A DNA stretch of 64,000 bases from SHZI01 sp963802215. Lineage in GTDB: Bacteria; Pseudomonadota; Gammaproteobacteria; Steroidobacterales; GCA-2729495. Positions within the stretch are counted from its first letter, which is position 1. Every line of letters starts with the position of its first letter. Shown piece by piece: positions 33,052 to 42,228 of this stretch. The stretch spans positions 62,001 through 126,000 of the forward strand of contig CAWDHQ010000001.1 of the NCBI GenBank assembly GCA_963802215.1, given 5' to 3'. A program made the position numbers and the translations under genes. The notes under the pieces were generated by a model. It worked only from the letters and a program-made list of their open reading frames with translations. It ran no database searches and was not told where the DNA came from.

Positions 33052-34577
33052 GTCGGGGTATCCGCAGTCCTAGAACGCCATTTGTGACAATGCTATTGCT
33101 TGGGGCATTGGTTCTTGGGACGCCAGTAGCTTTGGTAATCCTGTTTACCTACTGGGAGGACTCCCCGCAACGTCAGGTAGTTGGCGTGCTTGGGATCCTC
33201 ACCCTTGCCGGATTTCTATTGTTTCGTCGCAAATATGAGGTTCTCCTTCTAGCGATAGTGTTCTTCTCTCAGTTTCAAGTCTCCCTCTATTCAATATCGC
33301 TTGACGAGCCCGCGAAGCTCCAGATCTTCCTGGCTGACGTATTCCTCTTGTTGTTTTTTGTGGCGGCAATCGAGCGGCGGGAGCGCTTTCGACCTGATCG
33401 TATTGGTTGGCTCCTCATCATCCTCATCTGCTGGCAAGCACTTGCCGCCCTAGTTTCGTCCATTCACCTAGATAGGAGCCTAATCTTTCTTCTGTGGCAG
33501 GCGAAGTACCTACTGGTATTCCTTTTGGTGAGAAACCTTCAGCTCACTGAGAAGCTTGCTGGCCAGATAAAGGCTGCTGTTCTTCTCGCAATAGGGCTTC
33601 AGGCGGGTCTTGCAATGGCGCAGCAGGTTACGGATGGGATATTGGGTCTAGTCGTCCTGGGCGAGCAGGACCCATCAAGACTGTTCTTCGTCAAGAGTGA
33701 TATGCGGGTGTCCGGGACTCTCGGGGCTACTAACGCATTCGCCGGCTACATGGCCACACTGCTCGTCTTTGCCCTGCCATACCTGTTTCGGCGGCAGAAG
33801 CTTCACTGGTATGCCCTGCACGCGGCTGGAGTCATTGCACTCATCTTCACGTTTTCCCGTGCAGGGTGGCTCAGCTTTATAGTTGGCGGCGGCCTCGTAA
33901 TTATTGCAATGATTCGAGCAGGGATCGTGCGGCCGAGTAGGCTCCTTGCGATGTGCGTTCTCGGCCTGGTTGTTGTTGGTTCGGGGGTCGTAACGTATTT
34001 CGATGAAGTGCAGATTCGCTTCCAGGATCGTGAGGCACTTCGCTCAGCGGAGGGTCGACTCACTCAGTTCGGCGAGTTCTGGCCAGTAATAGAAGCGTAT
34101 CCCGTATTCGGAATCGGGCCCGGAGTAACGGAGTATTTTGGCGCCTGGAACGATAATGCAAGGTATGTGCGGCAGTCATTAGGGGGGCTGTCGCTTAGTA
34201 ACCAACCTCACAGCAGTCAACTTCAGTATTGGATTGAAAGTGGGACGCCGGCGTTTGTGCTCTGGATGCTGCTATTTCTTGCTGTGTATAGAACTGCCCT
34301 CAGTCGGCCGAGCCGGATCGGGACATCGCCCGATCTTGGTCTCCTTAGAATAGGAGCTGCCGGTGCAGCGGCCGCGATCATGACGGACGCCACCTTCGGG
34401 ACTGAGATTAACAGCTACCAGATCTCTCTCGTGTTCTGGATATTTCTTGCTTTGGCTCGCAATTCAACTCAAGAGAGAATCACCGATTCAACCTTGGCGG
34501 GCGTCGAGCGATTGGGTGTCAGCCAACAGCAACTGCGCACATGGGATCCTCAATTTCCATGGACTCCGCGACGTTAG
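33048..34577 (+). CDS. Wzy/O-antigen ligase-like polymerase 1
   Basis: A 509-residue multi-spanning inner-membrane protein with about 12 helices and a large periplasmic loop containing SGTLGATNAFAGY and VFGIGPGVTEYFG, the region conserved in the Wzy_C/O-antigen ligase family, with a second conserved segment LSNQPHSSQLQYWIESGTP. It joins repeat units or ligates finished chains. It overlaps the flippase by 4 bp and the glycosyltransferase by 37 bp. Low GC like its neighbours. Confidence 0.82.
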   Translation: MSRGIRSPRTPFVTMLLLGALVLGTPVALVILFTYWEDSPQRQVVGVLGILTLAGFLLFRRKYEVLLLAIVFFSQFQVSLYSISLDEPAKLQIFLADVFLLLFFVAAIERRERFRPDRIGWLLIILICWQALAALVSSIHLDRSLIFLLWQAKYLLVFLLVRNLQLTEKLAGQIKAAVLLAIGLQAGLAMAQQVTDGILGLVVLGEQDPSRLFFVKSDMRVSGTLGATNAFAGYMATLLVFALPYLFRRQKLHWYALHAAGVIALIFTFSRAGWLSFIVGGGLVIIAMIRAGIVRPSRLLAMCVLGLVVVGSGVVTYFDEVQIRFQDREALRSAEGRLTQFGEFWPVIEAYPVFGIGPGVTEYFGAWNDNARYVRQSLGGLSLSNQPHSSQLQYWIESGTPAFVLWMLLFLAVYRTALSRPSRIGTSPDLGLLRIGAAGAAAAIMTDATFGTEINSYQISLVFWIFLALARNSTQERITDSTLAGVERLGVSQQQLRTWDPQFPWTPRR

Positions 34578-35764
34578 CACGTAAGTCGTCAGTAGGTCGG
34601 ACTCGCGAGGCGCATAACTCGCGTGTTCGGACCGCGTTTGTTCTGCCCTCATTGATGAGGGCGGGCGCAGAAACTCAAACCGTGTCACTCGTAAACGGGC
34701 TGGATTCCGGTGCGTTTGAGAAGCACCTGTTTGTGTTTGAGCGGCAAATGGACCAGTACGACCGACTAGACCTTAACGAGGTGTCCTTTTGTCATGTTGC
34801 GCGACGAGGGCGATTCGATACAAGGCCTATAAGTCGTCTTGCCGCGCTTATTGATGAAAGAAACATTGAGGTACTTCACTGTTCCTTGCAGATTGCGTTG
34901 TTTGTTGGGTGGAGTGCCGCCCGAATCTCCACGAGAACTCCCCAAATAGTTGTAGCACTGCATACAACGAAGAACGTTCGCCTCCGTGACGAGATGTTCG
35001 ATCTTCTTCTTTACCAGTGGTTGATGCGTTCTTGTGCTCGGATCATCTGCGTCTGTAAGGCTCAGGAGCGACACTGGATAGCGAAGTACCCGTTTCTGCA
35101 GGGGAGGACAGTAGTTGTCTACAACGGGATTGACCCGACGTGGTTTGATCCACTGAAAGTGGCCGGGACGGGTTGGGCCCTTCGCGAGAAACTCGGAATT
35201 GGTGGGAATGCGTTTGTTGCTACATGCGTTGCTGGATTTCGCCCCGAAAAACGCCACGACCTAATTCTAAGGGCCTTTGCGGAGCTCCTTAGGCAGCAGC
35301 CGGACAGTGTGCTTTTGCTTGCGGGTGACGGTCCAGAGCGAGGGACCGCCCAGCAGTTCGCAATGAATCTTGGCATTTCACGGGCGGTCAGGTTTCTTGG
35401 GCTGGTTGTGGATGTGCGTCCGGTGCTGGCTGCGAGTAATGCGTCGATCATTGCATCCACGGCCGTGGAGACATTTTCCATTGCGATGCTGGAGTCTCTT
35501 GCAATGAAGGTTCCGATGGTTGCTACGGACATCGGAGGCGCCAGCGAGGCCGTAGTTACGGGACAGACCGGCTTACTTGTTCGTCCGGGGGAGTTCGAGG
35601 ACCTGGCTCATGGGCTTATTGCATTGGCGTCCAATCAGTCCGCTGGTATTCAAATGGGCGTCAACGGCAGGGTTCTCGTGGAAGAGAAGTTTACGCTGTC
35701 TAGAATGACTCAATCTACGGCGGCAGTTCTTTTGGCGGCCGCAGGACGAGCTTCAGATCCGTAA
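34541..35764 (+). CDS. GT4 glycosyltransferase a
   Basis: A 407-residue cytosolic, membrane-associated GT-B transferase. The N-domain starts FVLPSLMRAGAETQT, and the C-domain has VVYNGIDPTWF, FRPEKRHDLILRAF, LLLAGDGPER and the EX7E-type TAVETFSIAMLESLAMKVP. It adds one sugar to the lipid-linked unit; donor unknown. ATG 34541 lies inside the polymerase gene's end; an in-frame ATG at 34559 is possible. Confidence 0.88.
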   Translation: MGSSISMDSATLARKSSVGRTREAHNSRVRTAFVLPSLMRAGAETQTVSLVNGLDSGAFEKHLFVFERQMDQYDRLDLNEVSFCHVARRGRFDTRPISRLAALIDERNIEVLHCSLQIALFVGWSAARISTRTPQIVVALHTTKNVRLRDEMFDLLLYQWLMRSCARIICVCKAQERHWIAKYPFLQGRTVVVYNGIDPTWFDPLKVAGTGWALREKLGIGGNAFVATCVAGFRPEKRHDLILRAFAELLRQQPDSVLLLAGDGPERGTAQQFAMNLGISRAVRFLGLVVDVRPVLAASNASIIASTAVETFSIAMLESLAMKVPMVATDIGGASEAVVTGQTGLLVRPGEFEDLAHGLIALASNQSAGIQMGVNGRVLVEEKFTLSRMTQSTAAVLLAAAGRASDP

Positions 35765-35775
35765 CTGGCACTTCC

Positions 35776-36921
35776 ATGAGAGTTCTGTACTGCTTCATAT
35801 CAATACCAGGCGAAGGGTCCCAAGTACATGTGGAGTCCTTTGCGCGGGCATTCCGAGCTCTCGGTGAAGAGCTAATTCTGGTGAGCTTCGGCGATATTCC
35901 CTATGCAGGCGACAAGAAAACATGGTCCCTGCTTCGAAGGCTTCGTGTCCGGGTGTCATGGTTTGTCAATAATCTCAAGTATGCATTGGTCACGCTTGGC
36001 AGGGCGCGCATCAATGGCGTGGATGTTGTCCTGTTCAGATTTGACCCGCTTAATCGATTCGCGGGTGCTGTATTCCTCGTTTCCTTGTTTTATCCGGTCA
36101 TCCTCGAGGTGAACGCATTGCGCTCCATAGAGCAGTACCAGGGACGGCCGGCGTCAAGTGACTTTCTGGACCGGCTTTCACTGTCAAAAGCTCGGAGCAC
36201 GTTCGTGGTCTCGACAAAGTTGCGAGATCACGTCATAGAGCACTATCGAGTTGATGGACGAAAAATATGGGTCATTGCGAATGGTGTGGACGAAACGATG
36301 TTCTCGCCAGATGTGTCAGGTCAATGGGTTCGCGATCGTTTCGATCTTGGTGGACGTTTCGTGATCGGCTTTGTCGGGAGCTTTCGGCCGTGGCACGGTG
36401 TGCAAGTCCTTGTCGACGTTGCGGCCTCAATAGTGCCTCGATTACCGTCGGTAGCACTACTGCTTGTTGGTGATGGGCCAGATCGCCCAAAGTGCGAGGC
36501 ACTGGTCGCGGATCGGGGTCTGACGTCTCACGTTGTATTCGCCGGATCTATTCAACACGCAGAAGTACCCCAGTACATTGCTGCCATGGACGTCGTTACC
36601 GCTCCGTTTCCAGAGGCGAGCTACGACAAGGGATTTTACGGTTCCGCGCTGAAGCTGTTCGAGTATATGGCTATGGCCAAGCCCGTTGTTATCCCAGGGC
36701 TTGGCCAGATCCGGGAGGTCATTGAGGATGGCGTCACCGGGATCATTTGCCCTGCGGAGAGTATCGCGGGGATGACGGACGCAATAATTGGTCTACATGA
36801 CTCGGTGGCTAGGCGCCAGGCGATTGGGGACGCAGCCCGGGAGGTAGTGGTGAGGAGCTACACATGGAAGGCGAATGCGGGGAAGGTCCTTGAGCTTTGC
36901 GTGGCAGCTGCCAGTGAATGA
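35776..36921 (+). CDS. GT4 glycosyltransferase b
   Basis: A 381-residue GT-B transferase with VIANGVDETMF, IGFVGSFRPWHGV, LLLVGDGPDR and a C-domain FPEASYDKGFYGSALKLFEYMAMAKPVV. The usual second Glu of EX7E is in KLFEYMAMAKP, a variant seen in cluster-specific transferases. It is 11 bp from the preceding transferase and overlaps the next gene. Confidence 0.87.
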   Translation: MRVLYCFISIPGEGSQVHVESFARAFRALGEELILVSFGDIPYAGDKKTWSLLRRLRVRVSWFVNNLKYALVTLGRARINGVDVVLFRFDPLNRFAGAVFLVSLFYPVILEVNALRSIEQYQGRPASSDFLDRLSLSKARSTFVVSTKLRDHVIEHYRVDGRKIWVIANGVDETMFSPDVSGQWVRDRFDLGGRFVIGFVGSFRPWHGVQVLVDVAASIVPRLPSVALLLVGDGPDRPKCEALVADRGLTSHVVFAGSIQHAEVPQYIAAMDVVTAPFPEASYDKGFYGSALKLFEYMAMAKPVVIPGLGQIREVIEDGVTGIICPAESIAGMTDAIIGLHDSVARRQAIGDAAREVVVRSYTWKANAGKVLELCVAAASE

Positions 36922-38191
36922 GTCGTCAGCTAGGGTGGGAAGCTTTGGCAAATGCTTTGTTATTTTGATCGGTCTCACATTTTGTCATGCGGGACATTCG
37001 GCAGGGCTAGACCGGCATAGTTCGTTTCCCAGGATTATGGGAATGAATATTGGCGGGCCTTCTTACTATGAGGACAGCGGTCAGCAGGAGCAATTCGCGC
37101 GCCATGACATCGTCATCCTGGGGTTTTATCCCGGGTGGCAGGCCGATGGGCGCGCTCGGCCCGAGATCTCGGGTGTGGTACGGAACATCAAGAGGCTCAA
37201 TCCTGATATCGCTGTCGGTCAGTACACCATCCTTCAGGAGAGTCAGGACGCGAAGAGCCATCCTAATCGGGACAAGGCCGAGAAGCTTACGCAAGAGAAG
37301 TGGTGGCTGGTCGACAACCGCGGCCGACGGGTTCAATGGACCGAGAACTACTCAGCGTGGGATATCAATGTCTCTGCCTGGATGTCTCCCGACAAGAATG
37401 GGAAGCGATATAGCGAATGGTTGGCCGAATTCGATTACAACGAATACTTCCGGAACGTCCCGGAGTTTGAGATCTGGTACTTGGACAATGCGCTTAGTCG
37501 ACCAGCCGTTCGCTACGCCGACTGGGATAATGATGGAGTAAACGACAGCCGGGATGATCCGCGCATTGCTGCCGCGTATCGAGAGGGAAACGTAAGGCAT
37601 TGGAAGCGTATTCGGGAGTTGAGCCCGCGCGCTCTATTGATGGGAAACTCGGACGATATTTCCTCGCCTGAGTACCGCGGCATTCTGAACGGCGCCTTTC
37701 TGGAGTCCATAATTGGTGAGTCATGGTCGACGGAGACGCGGTTGGGTTGGCGGGCTGCAATGACCCGATATCGAGCCTCAGTGGCGCAGACTGCAAAGCC
37801 GCACATCGTCGGATTCAATGTCCATGGCGAGTCGAATGACTATGCAAGGATGCGGTATGGATTGACGTCCTGCCTGCTAGATGATGGATATTTCTCGTAC
37901 ACGGAAGCCGGATCAAATTACAGGAACGTTACCTGGTTTGATGAGTTCGACCTAGATCTTGGTCGCCCAATTGACCTGCCTCCGCTCAGCGAATGGTCTG
38001 GACCGGTGTTTCGCCGGCGATTTGAAAGGGGCGTTGTACTAGTCAACCCGTCAGCTCTTCCGGTGACTGTAGATCTGGAGCCAGGATACCGTCGTTTCCT
38101 CGGCCGCCAGGATCCAATCGTGAATGACGGAACGAGCGCACGTCGTGTTCGGCTTGGAGCGAAGGACGGGATTGTTCTTCTGAGGGAATAG
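36914..38191 (+). CDS. Putative exported glycoside hydrolase (GHL15-like)
   Basis: A 425-residue protein predicted to be exported: signal peptide about residues 1-30 (VILIGLTFCHAGHSAG). The body resembles a TIM-barrel glycosidase of the hypothetical GHL15 group: FPRIMGMNIGGPSYYED, IVILGFYPGWQAD, SAWDINVSAWMS, EFEIWYLDNALSRP and LMGNSDDISSP. Candidate acids are the Asp/Glu in these strands. GTG 36914 overlaps the previous stop; an upstream ATG at 36875 adds 13 residues inside the transferase. It probably trims or releases the polysaccharide. A second hydrolase-like gene is at 48130. Confidence 0.72.
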   Translation: MNESSARVGSFGKCFVILIGLTFCHAGHSAGLDRHSSFPRIMGMNIGGPSYYEDSGQQEQFARHDIVILGFYPGWQADGRARPEISGVVRNIKRLNPDIAVGQYTILQESQDAKSHPNRDKAEKLTQEKWWLVDNRGRRVQWTENYSAWDINVSAWMSPDKNGKRYSEWLAEFDYNEYFRNVPEFEIWYLDNALSRPAVRYADWDNDGVNDSRDDPRIAAAYREGNVRHWKRIRELSPRALLMGNSDDISSPEYRGILNGAFLESIIGESWSTETRLGWRAAMTRYRASVAQTAKPHIVGFNVHGESNDYARMRYGLTSCLLDDGYFSYTEAGSNYRNVTWFDEFDLDLGRPIDLPPLSEWSGPVFRRRFERGVVLVNPSALPVTVDLEPGYRRFLGRQDPIVNDGTSARRVRLGAKDGIVLLRE

Positions 38192-38193
38192 TC

Positions 38194-39330
38194 ATGAGTG
38201 TCGGCCGGGAGAGACGTCGACAGATCGTAATGCTTGGCCCCTCAACGCGTTCAATGGGTGGAATGGCTGCGGTTGTGAGTGCGTACGACGCAGCAGGGTT
38301 ATTTGCCGCGTGGCCGATCACCTATATCGATACTCACCGGGAGACTGGTCGCCTTGGCAAAGTGTCCCTGGCAGTTGGTGCATTGACGCGCGTACTCCGC
38401 CTTTCGGTGCAAGGTAGCCTTCAGGGTTTTCACTTTCACGTCGCGCTGCGAACCAGCTTTTGGCGAAAATCAGTTTTCATGCTGGTTGCGCGCATGGTGG
38501 GTAAGCCGTATGTGGTCCATCTACATGGAGCCGACTTCGATGTCTTCTATGAGCGAGAGTGTGGGCCGGTCGCAAAGCGTTACATCAGATTCTGCCTGCT
38601 TAATAGCGCTGCGGTTATTGTGTTGTCCAATAGCTGGAAGCGGTGGGTGCAGAGCATCGTCCCCGGCGCCAACATCAGGTGTGTCTACAATCCCGTGAGG
38701 ATTCCGGATGAGTCTGCACCAGGCCCATTTGGTGCCGCCAATTGCCACGTGTTGTTTTTGGGTCAATTGGGCGACCGGAAGGGGGTCGCTGATCTAATAC
38801 ACGCATTGGCGGCTATTCGTAGTCAGCTCCCGGCGATTCAATTGACCTGCGGGGGCGATGGAGATCCGGAAGCATTCCGTCGCCTGGCGGTTGAATTGGG
38901 AGTTGGCGATGTGGTGGCATTTCCTGGGTGGGTCGTTGGGCCTGAGAAGCAGCAGCTCATGGATCGTGCCGCATGCTTCATCCTTCCCTCTTACCATGAA
39001 GGTCTGCCAATGGCCATGTTGGAGGCGATGGCCGCTGGAGTCCCAGTTATCGCCACCCGGGTCGGTGGTATTCCAGAGGCAGTCACTGACGGGGAGGAGG
39101 GGTTTCTCGTCGATCCGGGTGATATTCGGGGGCTTTCGCAAGCACTGTTGAGGATTCTAGGCGATCCGCCTCAGCGCCGGATGATGAGCGAGAAGGCGCG
39201 GGCCAAGGCCAGGCGATTATTCGAAGATAGGGCTATCGTTCATGAGCTATCCGCACTCTATGCCGAGCTGGGATTCTCGCCGTGTCTACGGACGGTGGAG
39301 CCTGGCGTTCCGGGACGAACCACGTCCTAA
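38194..39330 (+). CDS. GT4 glycosyltransferase c
   Basis: A 378-residue GT-B transferase: N-domain MLGPSTRSMGGMAAVVSAYD, then VHLHGADFDVFYER, and C-domain VYNPVRIPDE, FLGQLGDRKGVADLIHAL and LPSYHEGLPMAMLEAMAAGVPVI (EX7E). It begins 2 bp after the putative hydrolase, ending the low-GC block. GC rises again after this gene. Confidence 0.9.
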   Translation: MSVGRERRRQIVMLGPSTRSMGGMAAVVSAYDAAGLFAAWPITYIDTHRETGRLGKVSLAVGALTRVLRLSVQGSLQGFHFHVALRTSFWRKSVFMLVARMVGKPYVVHLHGADFDVFYERECGPVAKRYIRFCLLNSAAVIVLSNSWKRWVQSIVPGANIRCVYNPVRIPDESAPGPFGAANCHVLFLGQLGDRKGVADLIHALAAIRSQLPAIQLTCGGDGDPEAFRRLAVELGVGDVVAFPGWVVGPEKQQLMDRAACFILPSYHEGLPMAMLEAMAAGVPVIATRVGGIPEAVTDGEEGFLVDPGDIRGLSQALLRILGDPPQRRMMSEKARAKARRLFEDRAIVHELSALYAELGFSPCLRTVEPGVPGRTTS

Positions 39331-39467
39331 GAGTCAGGTGCGGCAGGTGATGCACGATCAAAACCAGCCGTAACGGTCATCGAAAAGCCCGGCGAGCTCA
39401 ACTAAACTGAGCTTTCTAGCAATCCGGAAATCATGTTGGGGCCTAGCCCCTCGGTAGGACCTCGTCA

Positions 39468-41288
39468 TTGTGTGGATTGATAGTTGCCGTCAACGCCCCT
39501 CTAACCGAGGCTGACAGAGACTTACTGCGTCATCGCGGGCCCGACGATGCCGGCCTGACGACCCTTAGGGTCGGGCCGCATCTCATCTCGATGGGCCATC
39601 GGAGGCTGTCGATTGTTGACCTGTCCGCAGCCGGGCACCAGCCCATGCAAACGGACGACGGCAGTCTGGTCATGGCCTATAACGGGGAGGTCTATAACCA
39701 TGCCGACCTGCGCCGTGAGCTTCCTGGCCAAGTCTTTCGTGGCCATTCCGACACAGAGACAGTATTGCACTGGCTGGGCGCCCATGGTCCCGAGGGCTGT
39801 GCGCGCCTGAACGGCATCTTCGCCCTTGCTTACGTAGATCGGCGAGCAGAACAACTGGTCCTCATCCGTGATCACTTCGGCGTAAAGCCGCTCTACTACG
39901 CGATGTCGGGCAACCGGCTCATTGCAGCATCGGAGTTAGCACCGCTCCGGAAGTTGATCAATGCTGAGATCGATCCGGACAGTATTCCCTTGCTTCTGCG
40001 AATGCGCTACCTGCCAGCGCCTTATACGCTTTACAAAGGCATTTATAAGGTCCGTCCGGGGCACTGCGTACGGGTGGACTTATCGGGCCCTACTCTATCA
40101 ATCACCGAGCGGCCGTTCGCTATCGCACCGTCGTACAGGGAAAGCCTTCTCTCCTACGACGACGCGATCAGGGAGTATTTGGGTGGCGTTGAGCGGGCGG
40201 TTGCAAGGCAGATGATGTCTGATACGGAGGTTGGCATCCTCCTCAGTGGTGGTGTGGATAGTGCGCTAATTGCTCACTACGCCAGACGTTGCGCGCCCAC
40301 ACGACTGAAGGCGTTCACGATCGGATTCGATGGGAATAACGAGGAAAGCGAAGTTGAGGACGCTCGCAGATCGGCTGCTGCCACAGGCGTGGACTTTTTC
40401 CACCGGCTCATTGGGATTGACGATTTTCTTGGTGCTTTAGAGCGCGTGGTGAGGACTGTAGAAGAGCCGCTGGCAACGACGTCTTTGATTCCGATGCACT
40501 TTCTCGCTGAGCTTGCAGCTGAGCATGTAAAAGTCGTCCTTTCTGGCCAAGGCGCTGACGAGCCGCTGGGCGGCTACGGCCGGTATCGCGGCTACCTACT
40601 GGCCGGTCTTATGCCGCCATTCCTGGCGCCACTGGGGCGCTGGGCAGTGCGAGCCACTGGTGTTCGGAACGACCAGTTTAGCCGTGGCATTGAGACGGCC
40701 GCCTGGGCAGGTGAGCCCGATCGGTTGCTGGCGACGTGGCAGGTGTTTTCGCCCGGCGAGATCGGGGAACTAACTGGGCGGCGGGATCATCGCTCCCTGG
40801 AGGTGCTCGACTATGCCTATCGAACCTGGAACTGTGCCGAGCTCGTGTCACCCGTCGCCAGGATGATGCGGCTGGACCTGCGCATGGGACTTCCGGATGA
40901 TCTTCTCCTTTACACCGACCGGATTACGATGAGGCACTCACTGGAATGCCGTGTGCCATTTCTCGATACCGAACTGGTGAGCTTCATAGAAAGTCTGCCG
41001 ACTAAATTCAAGGTAACTTTGGCCGGCGGCAAGCGCATCCACCTGGCCGCCGCAGCCCAAGTACTGCCGGCTGACATCGTGCGGCGGAAGAAGAAGGGGT
41101 TTCAGTCTCCCACGAGGATTTGGTTTGGGGACACTGCCCGGCTGCTGGCCATATTCGCGGAACGGGGAGATGCCCTCAGCCGATTCGTGGATCCTGCGGG
41201 CGTCGAGAGGGTGATTCGCGCCCATGCCAACGGGATCAACCAGGAGCGTCAGATCTTCCTGCTCCTGACACTGGCATTTGCGCTCTAA
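39468..41288 (+). CDS. Asparagine-synthase-type amidotransferase 1
   Basis: A 606-residue class II glutamine amidotransferase joined to an ATP-pyrophosphatase synthase domain. The TTG start at 39468 places the catalytic Cys as residue 2 (MCGLIVAVNAP after processing). Then come HRGPDDAG, MAYNGEVYNHADLR, the synthase P-loop LLSGGVDSALIAHYA and SGQGADEPLGGYGR. In exopolysaccharide loci these enzymes probably amidate a sugar carboxylate rather than Asp. It lies alone between a glycosyltransferase and wecG-like gene and may be the last gene of the first unit. Confidence 0.9.
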   Translation: MCGLIVAVNAPLTEADRDLLRHRGPDDAGLTTLRVGPHLISMGHRRLSIVDLSAAGHQPMQTDDGSLVMAYNGEVYNHADLRRELPGQVFRGHSDTETVLHWLGAHGPEGCARLNGIFALAYVDRRAEQLVLIRDHFGVKPLYYAMSGNRLIAASELAPLRKLINAEIDPDSIPLLLRMRYLPAPYTLYKGIYKVRPGHCVRVDLSGPTLSITERPFAIAPSYRESLLSYDDAIREYLGGVERAVARQMMSDTEVGILLSGGVDSALIAHYARRCAPTRLKAFTIGFDGNNEESEVEDARRSAAATGVDFFHRLIGIDDFLGALERVVRTVEEPLATTSLIPMHFLAELAAEHVKVVLSGQGADEPLGGYGRYRGYLLAGLMPPFLAPLGRWAVRATGVRNDQFSRGIETAAWAGEPDRLLATWQVFSPGEIGELTGRRDHRSLEVLDYAYRTWNCAELVSPVARMMRLDLRMGLPDDLLLYTDRITMRHSLECRVPFLDTELVSFIESLPTKFKVTLAGGKRIHLAAAAQVLPADIVRRKKKGFQSPTRIWFGDTARLLAIFAERGDALSRFVDPAGVERVIRAHANGINQERQIFLLLTLAFAL

Positions 41289-41300
41289 GGGCGGTTTATC

Positions 41301-41324
41301 GGGGGCGGGGGCGGGGGCGGGGGC
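41301..41324 (+). other. G-quadruplex-prone G-tract
   Basis: Four tracts of five G separated by single C residues (unit GGGGGC repeated four times), 13 bp after the amidotransferase stop. Such a sequence can fold into a very stable G-quadruplex and may affect transcription end or replication. No cruciform or terminator is otherwise evident. Confidence 0.7.
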
Positions 41325-41393
41325 GACCGGCCGGGAACGCAGTATCCTGGATCTCCCCCTTAAAATCCGGTCACTTATGACGTAATCATCGGT

Positions 41394-41422
41394 TTAACAT
41401 TGCAAATTCCGTTTAGTATTAA
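41394..41422 (+). promoter_or_regulatory. Predicted sigma-70 promoter before the WecG/TagA-like gene
   Basis: TTAACA at 41394-41399 and TATTAA at 41417-41422, spaced 17 bp, in an AT-rich stretch. The start of transcription would fall close to the ATG at 41426, giving a leaderless mRNA or meaning the true start is further downstream. Confidence 0.45.
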
Positions 41423-41425
41423 CGG

Positions 41426-42214
41426 ATGACCAGCTTGCCTGCGCACCAGCCCCCCCGGGACCGGGTCAGCATTCTCGGCGTCCCGATGGATTGCGTTTCC
41501 ATGCCGCAGGCCGTACTGCTTGCGGACGATGCCATTCGCGCGGGTCGTCAGATGGCGGTTTTTGCCATCAACCCCGAGAAGATCATGGCTGCCAACGCCG
41601 ACCCCCGGCTCCTCACGGCCATCGGGGCCGCAGGGCTGCTGATTCCCGACGGTATCGGCGCGGTACTCGCCGCCCGCCTGGGCGGGGCCCGGGGCGTACC
41701 ACGGGTGACCGGCGCCGACCTGATGCCGGAACTCTGCGCCCTCGCAGCCATGAGGGGCTATCCGGTTTTCCTGTTTGGTGCCCGGCCGGAAGTCACGCCG
41801 CGGGCATGCACGGCCCTTCAGGAGACCTATCCGGGCCTCCGCATCGTCGGACACCAGAATGGGTATCTCAGTCCTTCCGAGAGGGAGAATCTGCCGGCCC
41901 GCATCAATGCCAGCGGCGCCCGCCTGGTATTCGTCGGTCTAGGCAGCCCGCAGCAGGAGCTGTGGATCCACGAGAACCTGCCCAAGCTCACGACGGTGAA
42001 CATTTGCCAGGGTGTTGGCGGAACCTTTGACGTGCTGGCCGGTCGGGTAAAGCGGGCACCGGTGGCCTGGCGGAAGTCCTACATGGAGTGGCTGTATCGT
42101 TTTCTCAGTCAACCCAGTCGCATCCGGCGCTTCCCGAAGCTGGTCAGCTTCGCCTGGCGGGTGTGGAAAGAGGGCTCCGTAGTCCGTGCGTCGCGCAGTA
42201 GCGAACTGTCATAA
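41426..42214 (+). CDS. WecG/TagA/CpsF-family glycosyltransferase (GT26)
   Basis: A 262-residue cytosolic transferase with the family pattern VSILGVPMDCVSM, NPEKIMAANADPRL, PDGIGAVLAARLGG, ITGADLMPELC (VTGADLMPELC here) and FVGLGSPQQELWI, plus GGTFDVLAGRVKRAP. Relatives move ManNAc or ManNAcA onto an undecaprenyl-linked sugar, which fits the epimerase gene at 15577. A predicted promoter sits directly before the ATG; start could be a later codon. Confidence 0.88.
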   Translation: MTSLPAHQPPRDRVSILGVPMDCVSMPQAVLLADDAIRAGRQMAVFAINPEKIMAANADPRLLTAIGAAGLLIPDGIGAVLAARLGGARGVPRVTGADLMPELCALAAMRGYPVFLFGARPEVTPRACTALQETYPGLRIVGHQNGYLSPSERENLPARINASGARLVFVGLGSPQQELWIHENLPKLTTVNICQGVGGTFDVLAGRVKRAPVAWRKSYMEWLYRFLSQPSRIRRFPKLVSFAWRVWKEGSVVRASRSSELS

Positions 42215-42228
42215 GAGCAATACAAGTC

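Noticed and set aside
39395..39413. AGCTCA...TGAGCT hairpin after glycosyltransferase c as a terminator
   Set aside because: Stem is only six base pairs and the following T-run is short (TTTCT).
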